From an uncultured Collinsella sp. (GTDB lineage: Bacteria; Actinomycetota; Coriobacteriia; Coriobacteriales; Coriobacteriaceae), in contig CABRIC010000055.1 of NCBI GenBank assembly GCA_902470905.1, forward strand, positions 1 through 12,378: DNA of 12,378 nucleotides, read 5' to 3'. Under the pieces are notes generated by a model that saw only the letters and a list, made by a program, of their open reading frames with translations, searched no databases and was not told where the DNA came from. Of this stretch, positions 1 to 7,147 are shown piece by piece (the stretch's first letter is position 1; each line of letters opens with the position of its first letter). A program made the translations under genes and the position numbers.

Positions 1-31
1 TCTCGGAAGGCACGTGCAGACCTTTCGTCAT
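1..31 (-). CDS. Possible N-terminus of arginine deiminase (partial, runs off window)
   Basis: An ATG on the minus strand at 31 opens the frame MTKGLHVPSE, which leaves the window at base 1. Directly upstream on that strand is a GGTAGGAGG ribosome-binding sequence, only 2 bases from the ATG, which is tight but strong. Arginine deiminases commonly begin with a short leader followed by His-Val-x-Ser-Glu-Ile-Gly, and HVPSE fits that pattern. If correct, the gene would be the first enzyme of the arginine deiminase pathway (arginine to citrulline plus ammonia). Ten residues are too few for a firm call. The visible facts are the Shine-Dalgarno, the ATG and the open frame; the family is a guess. Confidence 0.35.
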   Translation of the reverse strand, partial: MTKGLHVPSE

Positions 32-523
32 GGCCTCCTACCTTTCTTTCGGGCCTTTCGGCCGAATCTCTCAGCGCCCTTCCATAGCGGACGCTGCTTG
101 CTGACAGCTCTAGTTATATCCAAATTCCACCCGCAATTCCACCTCGCCCCCGAACGGTCAACAAAGTGCGATGAACGGTATATCGCATGAGATTCCCCCA
201 TAATGTACTTCGGCGTTCTAAAGTAACTTTTCTAAGGTAAACGCTCTTTTTTCCTAAAAACTATTTGCAATTGCATCTCTAAACTTTTGATTCAGAATTG
301 CATAGCTAAATCGGTTTTATGTATATAAATGATGTTTGTTTACGTTTCCGCCTGCATTCAATGATATTCAGCTATCCATCATTCTTATTCACACTTACGT
401 ACCAGTTGAGTGAGGATATAGACCGCTTGCAGACGAGCAGGGCGTCAGTCCTATGACTTGTCAGCGTAAGAAGTAGGTAAAGATACCGTTCGCACAATAC
501 GTCCGTGCCACAAGTCGACTAAA

Positions 524-551
524 TTGAGACAATAGTGAATAGGGTTAGGCT
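524..551 (+). promoter_or_regulatory. Candidate ppk promoter
   Basis: TTGAGA (524-529) and TAGGCT (546-551) are separated by 16 bases and resemble -35 and -10 boxes. They would start transcription near 558, about 23 bases before the ATG at 581. The -10 matches only the outer consensus positions, so this is a weak call. Confidence 0.35.
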
Positions 552-554
552 ACC

Positions 555-569
555 GTCCCCTGCGGGGAC
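555..569 (+). promoter_or_regulatory. Perfect hairpin in the ppk leader
   Basis: GTCCCC and GGGGAC pair perfectly around a TGC loop, ending 11 bases before the ppk ATG. It may be the 5' end of the mRNA if the promoter at 524-551 is used. It could hinder ribosome loading, and the Shine-Dalgarno there is poor. Its function is unknown. Confidence 0.5.
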
Positions 570-580
570 TGAACGGACAG

Positions 581-3160
581 ATGCATATGCCGAGCAAAAT
601 CGAAAAAAAGCAAGCCGCCGCAAAGCTGCGCAAACCGCCTCGCGACTTCTCGTACACGCAGAACCGAGAGCTCAGCTGGCTACGCTTTGACAACCGTGTG
701 CTTGACGAAGCCTTCGATGAGACCGTTCCGCTGTTCGAGCGTCTAAAGTTCGTGTCGATTTTCGAGTCTAACCTCGACGAGTTCCTTATGGTGCGCGTGG
801 GCGGCCTGTCCGATCTGGCAGAGCTCAAAAAGCAACCTGTCGACAACAAGAGCAATATGACCGCCTCCGAACAGGTCGATGCTGTCATGGCCGAAATGCC
901 CGGGCTCCTTACCCGTTGGGAGTCCATCTTTAAGAGCATCGAGGGCAAGCTCGACACCTTGGGCGTTCACCGCGCCCGCATCGATTCGCTTACGCCCGAG
1001 GAGCGCACCTTTGTAACCCGCTACTTCCAGGCCTACGTGTCGCCGGTCATCTCGCCGCTGGTCATCGATCCTCGCCACCCCTTCCCCAACCTACGCAATG
1101 GCGCGCTCTATCTGGCCTGTGGTCTGGACGGCGCCACCGACGAGGAGAGCCTGCTGGGCCTTATCGAGATTCCCGCCTCGATGAACCGCGTGGTCGAGAT
1201 CCCCTCGCCCACCGGCACCTACTCCTACATCTTGCTCGAGGACGTCATCCTCGCCTGCCTGGACAGCTGCTTTGGCTCCTACAAGCCACTCGACCGCGCA
1301 CTCATCCGAGTCACCCGCAACGCCGACATCGATCCAGACGGCGAGGGCGTCGAAGAGGAAGAGGACTACCGCCAGCACATGAAGCGCATCCTCAAGAAGC
1401 GCCTGCGTCTGCAGCCGGTAGTGCTCGCGGTCTCGGGGTCGCTCGAGAAGGCGACGCTCAAGACCATCCGCAAGGCACTCGAGCTTTCGCGCCGCTCGGT
1501 CTTTACCTGCGATATCCCGCTCGACCTGGGCTACGTCTTTGGCATTGAGGGCAAGATTCCCGAGCACCTGCGCAACGAGCTGCTCTTTACGCCGTTTAGG
1601 CCGCAGCCCAACCCCACCATCGATATGACCCGCTCCATCCGCGAACAGGTGCTGCAGGGCGACAAGCTGCTCTTTTATCCCTACGAGGCCATGAACCCCT
1701 TCCTGGATCTGGTGCACGAGGCCGCCTACGACCCCGAGTGCATCTCGCTGCGCATCACGCTCTACCGCGTGGCCAAGCAGAGCCGCCTGTGCGAGTCGCT
1801 GATCGATGCTGCCGAGAACGGCAAAGAGGTCACGGTGCTCATGGAACTTCGCGCCCGCTTTGACGAGCAGAACAACATCGAGTGGGCCGAGCGTCTGGAA
1901 GAGGCAGGCTGCACCGTCATCTATGGTTCCGAGGGCTTTAAATGCCACTCAAAGATCTGCCAGCTCACCTATCGCGAGGGCATGGCGCTCACCCGCCTCA
2001 CGCTTTTGGGCACCGGCAACTTTAACGAGAAGACGGCCAAACTCTACAGCGACTTTATGCTCATGACCGCCCATCCCGGCATCGGCGAGGACGCCAACCT
2101 GTTCTTCCGCAATCTGTCGCTGGGCAACCTGCGCGGCGACTACCGCTTCCTGGGTGTGGCGCCCGTCGGACTGAAACCGCTCATCATGCGCGGTCTGGAT
2201 CGCGAGATTCAGCGCGCTCTCGCTGGCGAGCCCGCCCGTGTGTTCTTTAAGCTCAACTCGCTCACCGACCGCGAGGTTATCGACAAGATCGCCGAGGCAT
2301 CGTGTGCCGGCGTGCGCGTAGACATGATCATCCGCGGCATCTCGTGCCTCAAGCCCGGTGTTCCGGGCAAGACCGAGAACGTGCATGTCCGCTCCATCGT
2401 CGGACGCTTTTTGGAGCACGCGCGCGTCTATGCTTTCGGCGTGGACTCGGACATGATTTACCTGAGCTCGGCAGACATGATGACGCGCAACACCGAGCAC
2501 CGCGTGGAGATTGCCTTCCCCGTGCTCGACCCCACCTGCCGCGCCCTAGTGCACGAGTACATGGGCATGCAGCTGCGCGACAACGTGAAGGCCCGCAGCC
2601 TCACGAGCGACGGCACCTGGGTCCCCGTGGAGCGTGCAGAGGGTGAGAAACCCTTCAACTCGCAGGAAGCCCTGCTGGAGCGTGCCTATTGCAACGCCGA
2701 GGCCGCCGCGCAGCAGCACGCACAGGAGAAGGAACGTGTGGCCGAGGAGGCCATTCAGGCCGAGGTTGAACACGGGGCAGCTGCCAAACCGGAAGCGGTT
2801 GCAGCTCCCCCGGTGAATGAGCCCGAGGCTGCCGCAGAGCCCGCCGTGGAGAAAGCGCCCGAGCCCGCTACTGCGACTCCGGAGCCCGCCGCCGAGGCAA
2901 AGCCCGCCCCTGCTCCTGAGCCGCAGCCGGCCACACCCAAGGTCCAAGAGGTCCAGGCGACCGTCATTGAGCCCGAGCCTGCACCTGCACCTCAGCCCGA
3001 TCCGCAGGTCATCAAGCCCGCACCCGAGACGAGCGCCCGTCGCGATAAGCCCGCCGGCAAGACCAAGGCCATCGAGCGCCATCGCCCCGGCCGCGTGCGC
3101 ATGGGCCTGGGTCTGATCGGCCTGGGTCTTAAGACGCTCATTACCGGCAAGACGAAATAG
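581..3160 (+). CDS. ppk1: Polyphosphate kinase PPK1 with long Pro/Ala/Glu C-terminal tail
   Basis: Transfers the gamma-phosphate of ATP reversibly to polyphosphate, in the cytoplasm. The N-terminal domain starts with NRELSWLRFDNRVLDEA (28-44), and the head domain has ISPLVIDPRHPFPN (157-170). The C1 domain has FYPYEAMNPF (365-374) and MELRARFDEQNN (421-432). The phosphohistidine is likely H456 in GFKCHSKI, and the second PLD-like histidine H613 in RFLEHARVYAFG. SSADMMTRN (629-637) is the usual late motif, with Met where Trp is common. The catalytic part ends near residue 690, the normal family length. A further ~170 residues follow: a helical, acidic stretch, a low-complexity Pro/Ala/Glu region (about 735-815), then a basic tail with a Gly/Leu-rich end. 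ATG 581 has a weak ribosome-binding site, and ATG 587 is equally possible. Confidence 0.96.
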   Translation: MHMPSKIEKKQAAAKLRKPPRDFSYTQNRELSWLRFDNRVLDEAFDETVPLFERLKFVSIFESNLDEFLMVRVGGLSDLAELKKQPVDNKSNMTASEQVDAVMAEMPGLLTRWESIFKSIEGKLDTLGVHRARIDSLTPEERTFVTRYFQAYVSPVISPLVIDPRHPFPNLRNGALYLACGLDGATDEESLLGLIEIPASMNRVVEIPSPTGTYSYILLEDVILACLDSCFGSYKPLDRALIRVTRNADIDPDGEGVEEEEDYRQHMKRILKKRLRLQPVVLAVSGSLEKATLKTIRKALELSRRSVFTCDIPLDLGYVFGIEGKIPEHLRNELLFTPFRPQPNPTIDMTRSIREQVLQGDKLLFYPYEAMNPFLDLVHEAAYDPECISLRITLYRVAKQSRLCESLIDAAENGKEVTVLMELRARFDEQNNIEWAERLEEAGCTVIYGSEGFKCHSKICQLTYREGMALTRLTLLGTGNFNEKTAKLYSDFMLMTAHPGIGEDANLFFRNLSLGNLRGDYRFLGVAPVGLKPLIMRGLDREIQRALAGEPARVFFKLNSLTDREVIDKIAEASCAGVRVDMIIRGISCLKPGVPGKTENVHVRSIVGRFLEHARVYAFGVDSDMIYLSSADMMTRNTEHRVEIAFPVLDPTCRALVHEYMGMQLRDNVKARSLTSDGTWVPVERAEGEKPFNSQEALLERAYCNAEAAAQQHAQEKERVAEEAIQAEVEHGAAAKPEAVAAPPVNEPEAAAEPAVEKAPEPATATPEPAAEAKPAPAPEPQPATPKVQEVQATVIEPEPAPAPQPDPQVIKPAPETSARRDKPAGKTKAIERHRPGRVRMGLGLIGLGLKTLITGKTK

Positions 3161-3162
3161 TC

Positions 3163-3187
3163 GTTTGTAGAAGCAGTTTGTAGAAGC
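3163..3187 (+). repeat. Tandem 12-base duplication after ppk stop
   Basis: GTTTGTAGAAGC occurs at 3163-3174 and again at 3176-3187, giving a 13-base period. The second copy runs into the terminator stem. It looks like a small slippage or duplication event and has no evident function. Confidence 0.9.
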
Positions 3188-3227
3188 GCCCCGCATTTGA
3201 GGAAAGCCTCGGATGCGGGGCGCTTTT
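3186..3227 (+). terminator. Rho-independent terminator of ppk
   Basis: GCGCCCCGCAT (3186-3196) pairs perfectly with ATGCGGGGCGC (3213-3223). Within the loop GAGG/CCTC (3199-3202, 3207-3210) can pair as well. The stem is followed by TTTTCCC. It lies 25 bases past the ppk stop and separates ppk from the next gene. Confidence 0.9.
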
Positions 3228-3273
3228 CCCTGTTACCATGGTGCGAACAACAACGCGAATGACAGGCAGGAAT

Positions 3274-4587
3274 ATGAAGCTCACTATAGAATCGATGACC
3301 TACGGCGCCGACGGGCTGGCGCACGCCGACAACGGCAAGGCCGTCTTTGTGCAGGGCGCCGTGGCAGGCGACACCGTCGAGGCCGAGGTCGTACAGGACG
3401 GCAAGTCGTTCATGCGTGCCCGCACCACCGAGATTCTGGAGCCAAGCCCCGATCGCATTCAGTCTCCCTGCCCCTTCGTGGGCATCTGCGGCGGCTGCTC
3501 GTGGGGCAATCTCTCACGCACGGCACAGCTCGCCGCCAAGGAGCAAAATCTGCGCTCCACGCTCGAGCGTATCGGCAAGTTCAGCCCCGATCAAGTCGAT
3601 GAACTGGTGCAACCCATCCGCCACACCAAGGATGATTGGGGCTACCGCAATAAAATCGAACTCGAGCCGACCGTTGTAAACGGCCGCGTGCGTCTTGGCA
3701 TGCACGGTGTCGATCCTCGCAAGATCGTGACCGTCGATTCGTGCCCGTTGTTCGACAAACGCTTCCCCAAGGCGCTCAAATCGGTCGTCGGCGCACTCAA
3801 CTATCTAAGCGGCAGCCATGACTTGGGGCTCGAACGCGTGGGCATTCGCGCATCGCGCCGCACCAAGGCACTCGAGGTCGCACTCTGGACGCCCACAGGC
3901 TCTTTTCCGCGCTCGCAGGTCTCCCGCGTGTTGGCGGACGCCGCTCATCCCACGAGCATCGTGCGCGTGATGAGCAAGGGCGAAAAGAAGGCCCGCCGTG
4001 TCTCCAAGGTCGAAATGCTCGCCGGAGAGGGCTCATGGACCGAGAATATCGCCGAGGGTCAGATGCGCTTGTCTGCCCCGTCTTTTTTCCAGGTCAACAC
4101 CAAGGGTGCCGAGATTTTGATCGAGCTTGTCATGGAAGCGCTCGACCCGCAGGAAGACGAGCTTGCCGTGGACCTGTACTGCGGTGCCGGCACCTTTACC
4201 CTGCCGCTCGCCCGCCGCTGCGACTTTGTCGCCGCCGTCGAGGCCTACGGCCCCGCCGTGCGCGACCTGCGCCGTAACCTGGAGATCAACAAGCTTGATA
4301 ACGTCGACGTCATTGGCGGAGACGCGGTGCGCGAGTTCCCCGACCAGGATGCCGACGTCTTGGTGGTCGACCCGCCGCGCGCAGGCCTCGCCCCCGAAGC
4401 GATCGACCTTATCGCCAGCACGAGTGCCCACGATGTCGCCTACGTGAGCTGCGACCCGGCCACCCTGGCGCGCGATCTCAAACGCTTTGTCGAAGAAGGC
4501 ACCTTCTCCCCCGTAAAGATCACGCCAGTCGACCTGTTCCCACAAACCTTCCACTGCGAGACCGTCGTCCACCTTAGGCGCAACTAG
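3274..4587 (+). CDS. rlmD: 23S rRNA (uracil-5-)-methyltransferase, RumA/RlmD family
   Basis: A SAM-dependent enzyme that methylates C5 of a uracil in 23S rRNA (or possibly tRNA; the family includes RlmD, RlmC and TrmA). An N-terminal TRAM-like RNA-binding domain covers about residues 1-60. Cysteines C66, C72, C75 (CPFVGICGGC) and C157 fit the 4Fe-4S cluster of RumA. The Rossmann domain shows DLYCGAGTF (300-308), DPPRAG (366-371), the catalytic C393 in YVSCDPATLARD, and FPQTFHCE (422-429). The length of 437 residues is typical. I chose ATG 3274 because GGCAGGA precedes it by two bases and the frame then begins MKLTIESMTYGADGLAH, as in the family. ATG 3238 would add 12 residues and lies too near the ppk terminator. 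No clear promoter or own terminator is visible. The exact target base cannot be read from sequence. Confidence 0.93.
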   Translation: MKLTIESMTYGADGLAHADNGKAVFVQGAVAGDTVEAEVVQDGKSFMRARTTEILEPSPDRIQSPCPFVGICGGCSWGNLSRTAQLAAKEQNLRSTLERIGKFSPDQVDELVQPIRHTKDDWGYRNKIELEPTVVNGRVRLGMHGVDPRKIVTVDSCPLFDKRFPKALKSVVGALNYLSGSHDLGLERVGIRASRRTKALEVALWTPTGSFPRSQVSRVLADAAHPTSIVRVMSKGEKKARRVSKVEMLAGEGSWTENIAEGQMRLSAPSFFQVNTKGAEILIELVMEALDPQEDELAVDLYCGAGTFTLPLARRCDFVAAVEAYGPAVRDLRRNLEINKLDNVDVIGGDAVREFPDQDADVLVVDPPRAGLAPEAIDLIASTSAHDVAYVSCDPATLARDLKRFVEEGTFSPVKITPVDLFPQTFHCETVVHLRRN

Positions 4588-4628
4588 CCACTTAATCATT
4601 GCTCAGAAAAATCATTGGGAAATCGAGC

Positions 4629-4657
4629 GTGGCAAGCGGAGGTCTTCGGGGTATAAG
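4629..4657 (+). promoter_or_regulatory. Candidate promoter for the DJ-1/PfpI-maf operon
   Basis: GTGGCA (4629-4634) and TATAAG (4652-4657) are spaced by 17 bases in the 106-base gap after the methyltransferase gene. The -10 is good and the -35 is partial (4 of 6). ATCATTG occurs twice just upstream. Confidence 0.45.
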
Positions 4658-4693
4658 ACGGCTAATTGTATGCCGCCTATGAAAGGAACCCTC

Positions 4694-5236
4694 ATGCCCA
4701 GCGTTGCCGTTCTCGCCGCCGATGGCTTTGAAACTATTGAATGCTTGACCATGGTCGATGTCATGCGTCGCGGCGGCGTGCGTGCCACGCTCGTCTCGAT
4801 TATGCCCACGCGTGAGGTCGTAAGCTCGCTGCAGATCCCCGTGACCTGCGATGCGCTCTTTGATGAGATCAACTTTGACGAGTACGACTGCGTCGTGCTG
4901 CCCGGCGGCCTGCCCGGTGCCACCAACCTGCGCGCCGATCAGCGTGTCTGCGACGTGGTCTGCGAGTTCGCCGCGACCAAGCACGTCGCCGCCATCTGCG
5001 CCGCCCCGTTTATCCTGGGCGAGCTCGACCTACTCGAGGGGCGCCACGCCACGTGCTTCCCTGGCTTTGAGAAAAGCTTCCCCGAAGGCGCCTATACTGG
5101 CGAGAAGGTCACGCAAGACGGCAACATCATCACTGCCAGCGGCATGGCACAGTCACTCCCCTTTGCATTGGAGCTGCTGCGCACGCTCGCTGGCGACAAG
5201 GCCGTCGAGAAGGTCGCCGAGGGCATCCAACTATGA
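4694..5236 (+). CDS. DJ-1/PfpI (ThiJ/YajL) family protein
   Basis: A single-domain, 180-residue member of the DJ-1/PfpI superfamily, closest in appearance to the DJ-1/YajL branch. ADGFETIECLTMVDVMRRGG (9-28) matches the DJ-1 N-terminus, placing E16 at the position of the glutamate that lowers the nucleophile pKa. VVLPGGLPGATNLR (67-80) and AAICAAPFILG (99-109) follow, with C102 on the nucleophile elbow equivalent to DJ-1 Cys106. Members act as glyoxalase/deglycase-like or oxidative-stress proteins, and the real substrate here is unknown. In-frame ATGs occur at 4670, 4679 and 4694. AAAGGA at 4682-4687 sits six bases before 4694 and decides for that start. The stop overlaps the ATG of maf, so the two are translationally coupled. 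Confidence 0.9.
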   Translation: MPSVAVLAADGFETIECLTMVDVMRRGGVRATLVSIMPTREVVSSLQIPVTCDALFDEINFDEYDCVVLPGGLPGATNLRADQRVCDVVCEFAATKHVAAICAAPFILGELDLLEGRHATCFPGFEKSFPEGAYTGEKVTQDGNIITASGMAQSLPFALELLRTLAGDKAVEKVAEGIQL

Positions 5237-5814
5237 TTTTGGCTTCGCAATCGCCGCGCCGCATAGAGCTGATGCGCGAGGCAGGCTACAACATTCGCGT
5301 GATTCCCGCGGATATCGACGAAACGCCCTTTGATGGCGAGGCCCCGCTCACGCTTGTCGAGCGCTTGGCACGCGCCAAGGCGGCTGCCGTTGCTGCCGAG
5401 TATGCCGAGCCCAAAGAACTGACGGTCGCGGCCGACACCATCGTCACCTTCGACGGCAAGATTTTGGGCAAGCCGGCAACCGAGGGCGAGGCGCGCACCA
5501 TGCTCCGTGAGCTTTCGGGCCGCACGCACCAGGTCGCAACCGGCGTCTGCATCGTTAAGGCAGGCGATACGGCCGCCCCGCATGCCGCCGAGAGCCTGTC
5601 GTTTGTCGATGTGACCGACGTGACATTCTACGAGCTCACCGACGAGCAGATCGAGCACTACGTTGCCTCGGGTGAGCCCATGGATAAGGCAGGCGCCTAC
5701 GGCATCCAGGGCACAGGCGGCCGCATGCTCGTGCACGATATTTCGGGCGACTTCTATAACGTAGTGGGCCTACCCATCGCCCGCGTCGCGCGCGCGATTC
5801 AAAAACTCTCGTAA
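5233..5814 (+). CDS. maf: Maf/YhdE nucleoside triphosphate pyrophosphatase
   Basis: A 193-residue Maf protein, a cytoplasmic house-cleaning pyrophosphatase that hydrolyses dTTP, UTP or modified nucleotides to the monophosphate. It begins ILASQSPRRIELMREAG, the conserved phosphate-binding N-terminus, and has AADTIV (66-71, general acid/base D68), GKPATEGEARTMLRELSGR (79-97) and DKAGAYGIQG (151-160). The Ser/Arg-rich N-terminus and the DKAGAYGIQG motif favour the YhdE (dTTP/UTP) type. Its ATG overlaps the preceding TGA (ATGA at 5233-5236), with a GAGGG sequence inside the end of the upstream gene. A strong hairpin terminator follows, so this is the last gene of the pair. Older names (septum formation inhibitor) reflect an overexpression effect in Bacillus. 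Confidence 0.93.
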   Translation: MILASQSPRRIELMREAGYNIRVIPADIDETPFDGEAPLTLVERLARAKAAAVAAEYAEPKELTVAADTIVTFDGKILGKPATEGEARTMLRELSGRTHQVATGVCIVKAGDTAAPHAAESLSFVDVTDVTFYELTDEQIEHYVASGEPMDKAGAYGIQGTGGRMLVHDISGDFYNVVGLPIARVARAIQKLS

Positions 5815-5822
5815 TTGCATCT

Positions 5823-5854
5823 GGCGCTGGGTATTCCCCAGCGCCTACAATTTT
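5823..5854 (+). terminator. Terminator after maf
   Basis: GGCGCTGGG (5823-5831) pairs perfectly with CCCAGCGCC (5837-5845) around a 5-base loop, followed by TACAATTTT. It is 9 bases past the maf stop. The T tract is interrupted but acceptable. Confidence 0.8.
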
Positions 5855-5915
5855 GGCGTACCGTACGGATCCCGACCGGGCACAAGGCGCGGCGGAAAAC
5901 CGATAGGAGTTAAAC

Positions 5916-6917
5916 ATGGATACACTGCTCGAGGCCATTGACGTCTGCGATGTCGATGGCTTTTGCTATGGCAACTATACGGACGAGGAGGCCGGCACCG
6001 GTTGCACCGTAATCGTTGCGCCCGAGGGTGCCACCGGCGGCGTTGACGTTCGCGGCGGTGCTCCAGCATCGCGCGAAACCGACCTGCTGCGACCCGAGAA
6101 CACCGTCGACAAGGTCCACGCCGTCTGCCTTTCGGGCGGATCGGCCTTTGGCCTCGAGGCTGCAAGCGGCGTGGCCCGCGAGCTTGAGAGCCGCGGCATC
6201 GGCCTTCCCGTCGGCCCCACGCAGGTGCCTATCGTGTGCTCGAGCTGTATCTTCGACCTCGCCTTTGGTAACCCCACCGTTCGCCCCGACATTGAGGCCG
6301 GCATCGCCGCCGTGCGCGAAGCACTCGACAACACCCCCACCAAGCTCGAACAGGGCAACGTGGGCGCCGGCACGGGCGCTACCGTGGGTAAGCTCATGGG
6401 CCCCGCTACCTGCATGAAGGCCGGCCTTGGCGCTGCCGCTTTGGCTCTCGGCCCCATCAAGGTGGGCGCCGTGGTCTCGGTCAACGCCTGCGGCAACGTT
6501 GTCGACCCCTTCACCGGCGAGTGGGTCGCCGGCATGCGCGCCGCAGCCGATAGCGACCAGATCGTCGACATGGAACTCGCAGCCTTTGCCGCCGCCGGAT
6601 CCATGCAGATGCCGCTCGACCGCACCAACACCACCATCAGCTGCATCGTCACCAACGTGGAACTCACTAAGGCACAAGCCACCAAGGTCTCCCAGATGGC
6701 CGCAGACGCCTACGCACACGCCATCCGCCCCACACACACCACCAACGACGGCGACACCATCTACACCCTCGCCAGCGGCAAACTGGGCGCCCAGGCAAGC
6801 GCCGCCGCTCCCCTAGACCTGCTGGGCATGCTCGCCGTAAGGGCCCTGGAAACCGCCATCGTGAACGGAGCCAAATCCGCCAAAACCTCCCACGGCATCC
6901 CCGGCGCCGCGAAGTAG
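5916..6917 (+). CDS. P1 family peptidase (DmpA/NylC-like, self-cleaving N-terminal nucleophile hydrolase)
   Basis: A 333-residue member of MEROPS family S58 (L-aminopeptidase DmpA, beta-peptidyl aminopeptidase, nylon oligomer hydrolase NylC). Motifs are VCLSGGSAFGLEAA (70-83), GNVGAGTGATVGKLMG (147-162), VSVNACGNVVDP (187-198, N190), RTNTTISCIVTNVEL (236-250) and TTNDGDTIYTLA (275-286). These proteins cut themselves between two subunits. Here the cut should fall at N238-T239, freeing T239 as nucleophile. D278 and D280 lie 39 and 41 residues later, the same spacing I recall from T267 to D306 and D308 of NylC. No signal peptide is visible, so it acts in the cytoplasm on small amino-terminal amides or peptides of unknown identity. 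AGGAG at 5905-5909 supports this start. It is alone between two terminator-like structures, and E1 begins 13 bases after its stop. Confidence 0.92.
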   Translation: MDTLLEAIDVCDVDGFCYGNYTDEEAGTGCTVIVAPEGATGGVDVRGGAPASRETDLLRPENTVDKVHAVCLSGGSAFGLEAASGVARELESRGIGLPVGPTQVPIVCSSCIFDLAFGNPTVRPDIEAGIAAVREALDNTPTKLEQGNVGAGTGATVGKLMGPATCMKAGLGAAALALGPIKVGAVVSVNACGNVVDPFTGEWVAGMRAAADSDQIVDMELAAFAAAGSMQMPLDRTNTTISCIVTNVELTKAQATKVSQMAADAYAHAIRPTHTTNDGDTIYTLASGKLGAQASAAAPLDLLGMLAVRALETAIVNGAKSAKTSHGIPGAAK

Positions 6918-6929
6918 CCTAACCTGACC

Positions 6930-7054
6930 GGTTGCCCGGTGGGGCTTGGTTATGTTTGCTGCTCTACAGTCCTGGCTCGCACGAAGAGCACATTAAGTGC
7001 TCTTCGGCTCGTGCGGAACTCGCGACAAACATAACCAAGCCCCACCGGGCAACC
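6930..7054 (+). repeat. Element E1: 29-bp perfect inverted arms around a structured 67-nt core
   Basis: Bases 6930-6958 are the exact reverse complement of 7026-7054. The 67-base centre holds a 10-bp hairpin, CGAAGAGCAC (6982-6991) with GTGCTCTTCG (6997-7006), around ATTAA. It also has AGTCC (6968-6972), which can pair with GGAACT (7015-7020) leaving one A bulged. The unit from GTTTG (6954) to CAAAC (7030) is homologous to E2, whereas the outer arms are largely different. There is no T tract after any stem, so it is not a standard intrinsic terminator. It begins 13 bases past the P1 peptidase stop, and its core is in the same sense as that gene. The inverted repeats are certain; an RNA role at the 3' end is inference. 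Confidence 0.95.
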
Positions 7055-7147
7055 TACCAACCAGATTCTTTTCAGCCCAGGCCCCTGTGTACCGCGCGTC
7101 GAAGATCTTCAAATTCAAATAACCTGACAATCGATTCTTATAGCAGA
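7055..7147. other. Spacer between E1 and E2
   Basis: Ninety-three bases with no intact gene. The right two-thirds is the mirror image of the end and 3' flank of the glycosyltransferase gene at 7290-8321 (see the remnant at 7090-7122). TAACCTGAC at 7120-7128 also occurs at 6920-6928, exactly 200 bases earlier, just past the peptidase stop. The first 30 or so bases match nothing I can identify. Confidence 0.6.
7090..7122 (+). pseudogene. Orphan 3' end of a glycosyltransferase-like gene
   Basis: Read on the plus strand this is YRASKIFKFK followed by TAA. The minus-strand glycosyltransferase ends YRLASKIFKFN then TAG. Bases 7099-7118 match the reverse complement of 7294-7313 at 19 of 20 positions. 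Differences in the coding part are CGC/CGT and TCG/TCA (both synonymous), one codon missing, and one Lys/Asn change at the end. Past the stop, similarity continues through AATCG and ATAG blocks up to the arms of E2 on both sides. Nothing upstream continues the reading frame convincingly, so only about ten codons survive. It is either the tail of a deleted convergent paralogue or an inverted copy made around E2. Confidence 0.75.

Larger units (their letters stand above)
32..580. other. AT-rich intergenic region upstream of ppk
   Basis: This is a gap of about 550 bases without a credible gene. It is clearly more AT-rich than the coding sequence, most strongly at 200-400. It contains a direct repeat AATTCCACC at 123-131 and 135-143, an inverted repeat TGCGAT/ATCGCA at 167-172 and 182-187, and the palindrome TGCAATTGCA at 266-275. 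AATTGCATNNCTAAA occurs twice, at 269-283 and 296-310. TTGCAT (298-303) and TATATA (322-327), 18 bases apart, could be a promoter with a long leader to ppk. On the minus strand TATAAC (118-113) could be a -10 for the gene at 31. None of these is proven. Confidence 0.5.

Noticed and set aside
1091..1948. A 285-codon open frame on the minus strand inside ppk
   Set aside because: It is a shadow of the PPK1 frame with Leu/Val/Asp/Gly-rich low-information sequence and no recognisable domain.
3238..3273. Upstream ATG start for the methyltransferase (3238)
   Set aside because: It lies directly after the ppk terminator with no ribosome-binding site, whereas ATG 3274 has one and fits the family N-terminus.
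6930..7054. E1 as an invertible promoter switch
   Set aside because: The enclosed segment has no promoter-like sequence, no recombinase gene is nearby, and it lies between convergent genes.
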